A stretch of DNA of 64,000 nucleotides from Actinomycetales bacterium JB111 (GTDB taxonomy: Bacteria; Actinomycetota; Actinomycetes; Actinomycetales; Actinomycetaceae): contig FUHX01000024.1 of NCBI GenBank assembly GCA_900163555.1, positions 1-64,000 of the forward strand. Reading direction: 5' to 3'. Of the stretch, positions 61,057-64,000 are shown one piece after another. Positions within the stretch are counted from its first letter, which is position 1. Each line of letters begins with the position of its first letter. Under the pieces are notes generated by a model. The model had not been told where the DNA came from. It did no database searches and worked only from the letters and a program-made list of their open reading frames with translations. The translations under genes were made by a program, and so were the position numbers.

Positions 61057-62276
61057 CGCGCCGCCGTCCGCCGCTGCGCGGACTCCACCGCGTCACGCAC
61101 GACCGCGAGCTCCTCGGGCGTGACGGGCGTGCCGCCCGCGTCGCCCACGAAGTCCGCGACGACGTCCACCGGGTCCGAGGCGTCCGTCACCGCGCGGGAC
61201 TGCGTCCGCGGCAGCGCGCCGGCGGGCTCGTGGGCCAGCGCGAGCAGGTGGGGGAAGCGCTCCTTCAGCCGCGCGTGCATGCGCTCCGGCCGCGCCGCGT
61301 CGGTGACGATCGCCCGCAGCCAGCTGTCCGCCGCGTCGTCGAGGCGGCCGGACAGCAGGTCGCCGACCGTGCCCTCGATCGTGCGCAGGCCGCGGACCAC
61401 GGGCGCCGGGACGAGCCGCGCGGACACACTCCCGCCCGACAGGTCGACGATCACGGAGGACTTCACGTGGTTCTCCTCGGAGAATGAGAAGGCGACCGGG
61501 GAGCCGGAGTAGCGCATCGGCACCGGCGTGCCGTCGTCGGAGACCGCGCGGACCTCCTGCGCGCCGTGCAGGTGGCCGAGGGCCACGTAGTCCGCGCGCG
61601 CCGCGACGTCGGGGTCGACGAGGACGCCCGCGGGCACGACGTCGACGCCCCCGACCCGGATGTCCCGCTCCGAGTCGCTGACGGCGCCGCCCGCGACGAA
61701 CGCGTGGGCGCCGACGACGGCCGGGACTCGGGCGCCGTCGGCGGCCCGGCGCGCGGCCAGGTCCGCGCCGACGCGCGACATGGCCGCGCCGAGGACGCCG
61801 GAGTGGGACCGGGCGGGCAGGACCGGGGCGTCCTCGGAGACCGGCCCGTCGGCGAGCGGCTCCCGCGCGAGGTCCGGGTCGAGGTAGGGGAGCGCGTAGA
61901 CGTAGGCGCCCGGCCCGCCGTCGCGGTCCGGCACGACCACGGGCTCGCCCACCCGCTCGACCCGCGCGCGGATGGACAGCCGGTCGGTGAGCTGCGAGGC
62001 GGTCAGGCCGAGGCGGACCGCCGAGTCGTGGTTGCCGGGGGAGAGGATCACCCGCGTGCGCGAGGTCAAACGGCCGAGGGCGTCGCGCAGGAGCTCCAGC
62101 GCCGACGCCGGCGGGATCGCCCGGTCGAAGACGTCGCCCGCGACGAGGACGGCGTCGACGTTCTCCTCGGCCACGAGGTCCACGAGGTGGTCGAGGTAGG
62201 CCTCGTGCGCGGAGGTGAGGTCGGCGCCGTGGAGGGTACGGCCCAGGTGCCAGTCCGACGTGTGCACGATCCGCAT
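61053..62276 (-). CDS. sbcD: SbcD-type exonuclease subunit
   Basis: 407 residues. Metallophosphoesterase with Mn-binding motifs: HTSDWHLGR (Asp8, His10), VLVAGDVFDRA, LSPGNHDSA, VVGAHAFVAG and VALGHLHGAQ. Works with SbcC as 3'-5' exonuclease and endonuclease on hairpins. ATG at 62276 fits homologues (MRIVHTSDWHLG) and TACGGT ends seven bases before it; a longer frame to 62324 is disfavoured. First gene of the sbcDC pair. Confidence 0.93.
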   Translation of the reverse strand: MRIVHTSDWHLGRTLHGADLTSAHEAYLDHLVDLVAEENVDAVLVAGDVFDRAIPPASALELLRDALGRLTSRTRVILSPGNHDSAVRLGLTASQLTDRLSIRARVERVGEPVVVPDRDGGPGAYVYALPYLDPDLAREPLADGPVSEDAPVLPARSHSGVLGAAMSRVGADLAARRAADGARVPAVVGAHAFVAGGAVSDSERDIRVGGVDVVPAGVLVDPDVAARADYVALGHLHGAQEVRAVSDDGTPVPMRYSGSPVAFSFSEENHVKSSVIVDLSGGSVSARLVPAPVVRGLRTIEGTVGDLLSGRLDDAADSWLRAIVTDAARPERMHARLKERFPHLLALAHEPAGALPRTQSRAVTDASDPVDVVADFVGDAGGTPVTPEELAVVRDAVESAQRRTAAR

Positions 62277-62283
62277 GCGGACC

Positions 62284-62289
62284 ACCGTA
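62284..62289 (-). promoter_or_regulatory. -10 element, leaderless start at 62276
   Basis: TACGGT ends seven bases before the sbcD ATG, deciding this start over the upstream codons. Confidence 0.5.
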
Positions 62290-62349
62290 GGCGGGACCAC
62301 CCACGCCCGGTCCGCCCGGTCCACAGCGGACCGACCGGCGGACCGGTCG

Positions 62350-63156
62350 TCAGTCCTCCTGCGCCGAGAGGTACTCGAGCACGGCGTCGTGCAGGTGCCC
62401 GTTGCTGGCGGCGGCGTCCGCGCCCCAGGGCCCGTCCTCGCCGTCGAGGGACGTGAACCTGCCCCCGGCCTCGGTGACGATCGGGACGAGACCGACCATG
62501 TCGTGCAGCGCGAGCTCCGGCTCGGCCGCGATGTCGACCGCGCCCTCGGCCAGCAGCATGTAGCTCCAGAAGTCGCCGTAGGCGCGCGTGCGCCAGCACT
62601 CCTGCGCGAGCGAGAGGAACGCGCGCAGCCTGCCGCGCTCCGCCCAGCCGCCCAGCGAGCTGTAGGACAGCGACGCGTCCTTGACCTCGCTGACCTCCGA
62701 GACGTGGATCTGCCGCGCGGCGGACAGCGATCGGCCGGTCCACGCGCCGGACCCCGTGCCCGCCCACCAGCGGCGCTGGAGCGCCGGGGCCGAGACGACC
62801 CCGACCACGACCTCGCCGTCCTCGACGAGCCCGATGAGGGTCGCCCACACCGGCACGCCGCGGACGAAGTTCTTCGTGCCGTCGATCGGGTCGATGACCC
62901 ACTGGCGCTGGCTGTGCCCGGTCGCGCCCATCTCCTCGCCGATGATCGCGTCGCGCGGGCGGGTCCGCGCGAGCTGCGCGCGCACGATCTCCTCCGCGGT
63001 GCGGTCGGCGTCGGTCACCGGCGTGAGGTCCGGCTTCTGGGTGACCTGCAGGTCCACGGCACCGAACCGGGCCATCGTCGTCGCGTCGACCTGGTCCGCG
63101 ATCACGTGCGCAAGGCGCAGGTCGTCGTCGATGCGCCGGGTCGGTGTCGATGTCAT
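62350..63156 (-). CDS. hisN: Histidinol-phosphatase of the inositol monophosphatase family
   Basis: 268 residues. Metal-binding motifs of the IMPase fold: GEEMG, WVIDPIDGTKNFVRG and, near the C-terminus, LALHDMVGLVPIVTEAGG. In actinobacteria this branch (HisN) dephosphorylates histidinol phosphate. The ATG follows TACGGT by six bases. Downstream lies the sbcDC unit; upstream, at 44 bases, the rsgA stop. Confidence 0.87.
   Translation of the reverse strand: MTSTPTRRIDDDLRLAHVIADQVDATTMARFGAVDLQVTQKPDLTPVTDADRTAEEIVRAQLARTRPRDAIIGEEMGATGHSQRQWVIDPIDGTKNFVRGVPVWATLIGLVEDGEVVVGVVSAPALQRRWWAGTGSGAWTGRSLSAARQIHVSEVSEVKDASLSYSSLGGWAERGRLRAFLSLAQECWRTRAYGDFWSYMLLAEGAVDIAAEPELALHDMVGLVPIVTEAGGRFTSLDGEDGPWGADAAASNGHLHDAVLEYLSAQED
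63063..63068. other. No feature assigned: codon region inside hisN
   Basis: Placeholder for a checked site: an accgaa sequence inside the hisN coding region resembles the leaderless hexamer on the other strand only loosely and is not counted as a promoter. Confidence 0.05.
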
Positions 63157-63162
63157 GGGCTG

Positions 63163-63168
63163 ACCGTA
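63163..63168 (-). promoter_or_regulatory. -10 element, leaderless start at 63156
   Basis: TACGGT ends six bases before the hisN ATG, identical in sequence to the sbcD element. Confidence 0.5.
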
Positions 63169-63199
63169 CCGGCCCGGGCTCGCCGGGCGGGCAGGCTGC

Positions 63200-64000
63200 T
63201 CAGTCCTCCCAGGCGGGTCCCGTGGCGGCCAGGGCGACGGCCAGCCGGCGGAACGACTCCAGCCGCGCGGACCGTGCCGGGTCGCCCTCGGCCCAGGCGT
63301 CCAGCGCGCAGTCCGGCGCGTCGGCCGCGTGCGTGCAGCCCCGCGGGCACTGCTCGGCCGCCTCGTCCAGGTCGGTGAACGCCTGGAGGAGGTCGGCCTG
63401 GGAGACGTGCGCGAGCCCGAAGGACCTCACTCCCGGGGTGTCGATGACGAGCCCCCCGCCGGGCAGCTCGAGCGCGACCGCCGACGACGACGTGTGCCGC
63501 CCCCGGCCCGTCACCACGTTCACGTGGCTCGTCGCGCGCTCCGCCTCGGGGACGAGCGCGTTGACGAGCGTCGACTTGCCGACGCCGGAGTGCCCGACCA
63601 GCACCGTCACCCGGTCCTGCAGCCGCGCCCGCACCTCGTCCAGGTCGGGCGCCCGCTCGCCGTCCGCACCCGGGTCCGTCCCGCCGTCGGGCCCCTTGGA
63701 CATCCCGCCGACGACGACGGCCGGGACGGCGAGGGCGGCGTAGGCGGCGAGCAGCTCCTCGGGGCCGGTGAGGTCGGACTTCGTCAGCACGAGCAGCGGG
63801 TCCATGCCGGCGTCGTAGGCCGCGACGAGGATGCGGTCGATCATCCGCGGCCGGGGCGGCGGGTCGGTGAGCGCGACGACGACCGCGAGCTGGTCGGCGT
63901 TCGCCACGACCGGGCGCTCGACCCCCACCGTGTCGCCGTCCTCGGCCGAGCGCATGAGGACGGTGCGCCGCTCGCGCAGCGCGACCATCCGCGCGAGCGT
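63200..64000 (-). CDS. rsgA: Ribosome small-subunit GTPase RsgA, 5' end outside the window
   Basis: The last 266 or so residues of a circularly permuted GTPase that matures the 30S subunit. G motifs appear in permuted order: VLTKSDL (G4) before GHSGVGKSTLVNAL (G1) and DTPGVRSFGL (G3). The C-terminal zinc site reads CPRGCTH and ends in DC, with Cys-x3-Cys spacing common in actinobacteria. The N-terminal OB-fold is beyond the window edge; the frame is open through the last base. Confidence 0.92.
   Translation of the reverse strand, partial: TLARMVALRERRTVLMRSAEDGDTVGVERPVVANADQLAVVVALTDPPPRPRMIDRILVAAYDAGMDPLLVLTKSDLTGPEELLAAYAALAVPAVVVGGMSKGPDGGTDPGADGERAPDLDEVRARLQDRVTVLVGHSGVGKSTLVNALVPEAERATSHVNVVTGRGRHTSSSAVALELPGGGLVIDTPGVRSFGLAHVSQADLLQAFTDLDEAAEQCPRGCTHAADAPDCALDAWAEGDPARSARLESFRRLAVALAATGPAWED

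Noticed and set aside
63063-63068. Possible hexamer inside hisN, listed among the features with negligible confidence
   Set aside because: Does not match TANNNT and precedes no start codon; disregard that entry as a feature.

Overview
The window is a gene-dense, very GC-rich actinobacterial chromosome segment. Pairs of long antisense open frames are everywhere, GTG starts are common, and genes often join by ATGA or GTGA overlaps. The gene content (WhiB, MtrAB-LpqB, DUF222-HNH, DUF3499, DUF5719, Rv3235-family, a long HPF, a SecA without a C-terminal zinc motif) fits the order Micrococcales; genus cannot be fixed from sequence alone. Part of the gene order matches the Mycobacterium tuberculosis Rv3235-Rv3268 neighbourhood (whiB2, Rv3259, Rv3258c, mtrA, mtrB, lpqB, comF-like, hpf, secA1, Rv3235). 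No rRNA, tRNA, CRISPR array or insertion sequence was seen.

Layout. 1-5.8 kb: a partial glutaminase gene, a decayed copy of its 5' end, a LexA-controlled DUF222-HNH nuclease, a Ca2+/H+ antiporter and two small membrane-anchored unknowns. 5.9-23.3 kb: a surface polysaccharide region with tandem GT2 and GT4 glycosyltransferases, two GT-C-like membrane proteins, a polyprenyl-phosphate GT2, a flippase-like LPG-synthase membrane protein, a SpoIID/FG-GAP repeat protein, a rhamnosyltransferase and RmlC, RmlD and RmlA of dTDP-rhamnose synthesis (RmlB is not here). 23.3-32.1 kb: TIGR03089, WhiB, a giant membrane glycosyltransferase with DUF5719, a metallopeptidase-fold protein lacking its HExxH motif, DUF3499, Trm112-like and a cation efflux protein. 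32.1-39.5 kb: the RDD/SpoIIM/DUF58/MoxR/DUF4350/DUF4129 membrane cluster. 39.6-52.1 kb: MtrA-MtrB-LpqB, ComF, HPF, an AlkX/YcaQ-like glycosylase, SecA and a luciferase-like monooxygenase with its FMN reductase. 51.7-64 kb: Rv3235-family and LysM proteins, an orphan HTH/SAF/MinD-like group, SbcC-SbcD, HisN and a partial RsgA.

How it works together. Most of the window concerns the cell envelope: building rhamnose-containing glycans, exporting proteins (SecA), sensing wall state (MtrAB-LpqB) and repairing DNA (SbcCD, AlkX-like protein, SOS-controlled HNH protein). A recurrent signal is a TANNNT -10 hexamer ending 5-8 bases before a start codon, the signature of leaderless transcripts. It supports many start choices and exposes two unannotated small frames: one upstream of hpf, and one whose stop overlaps the secA start.
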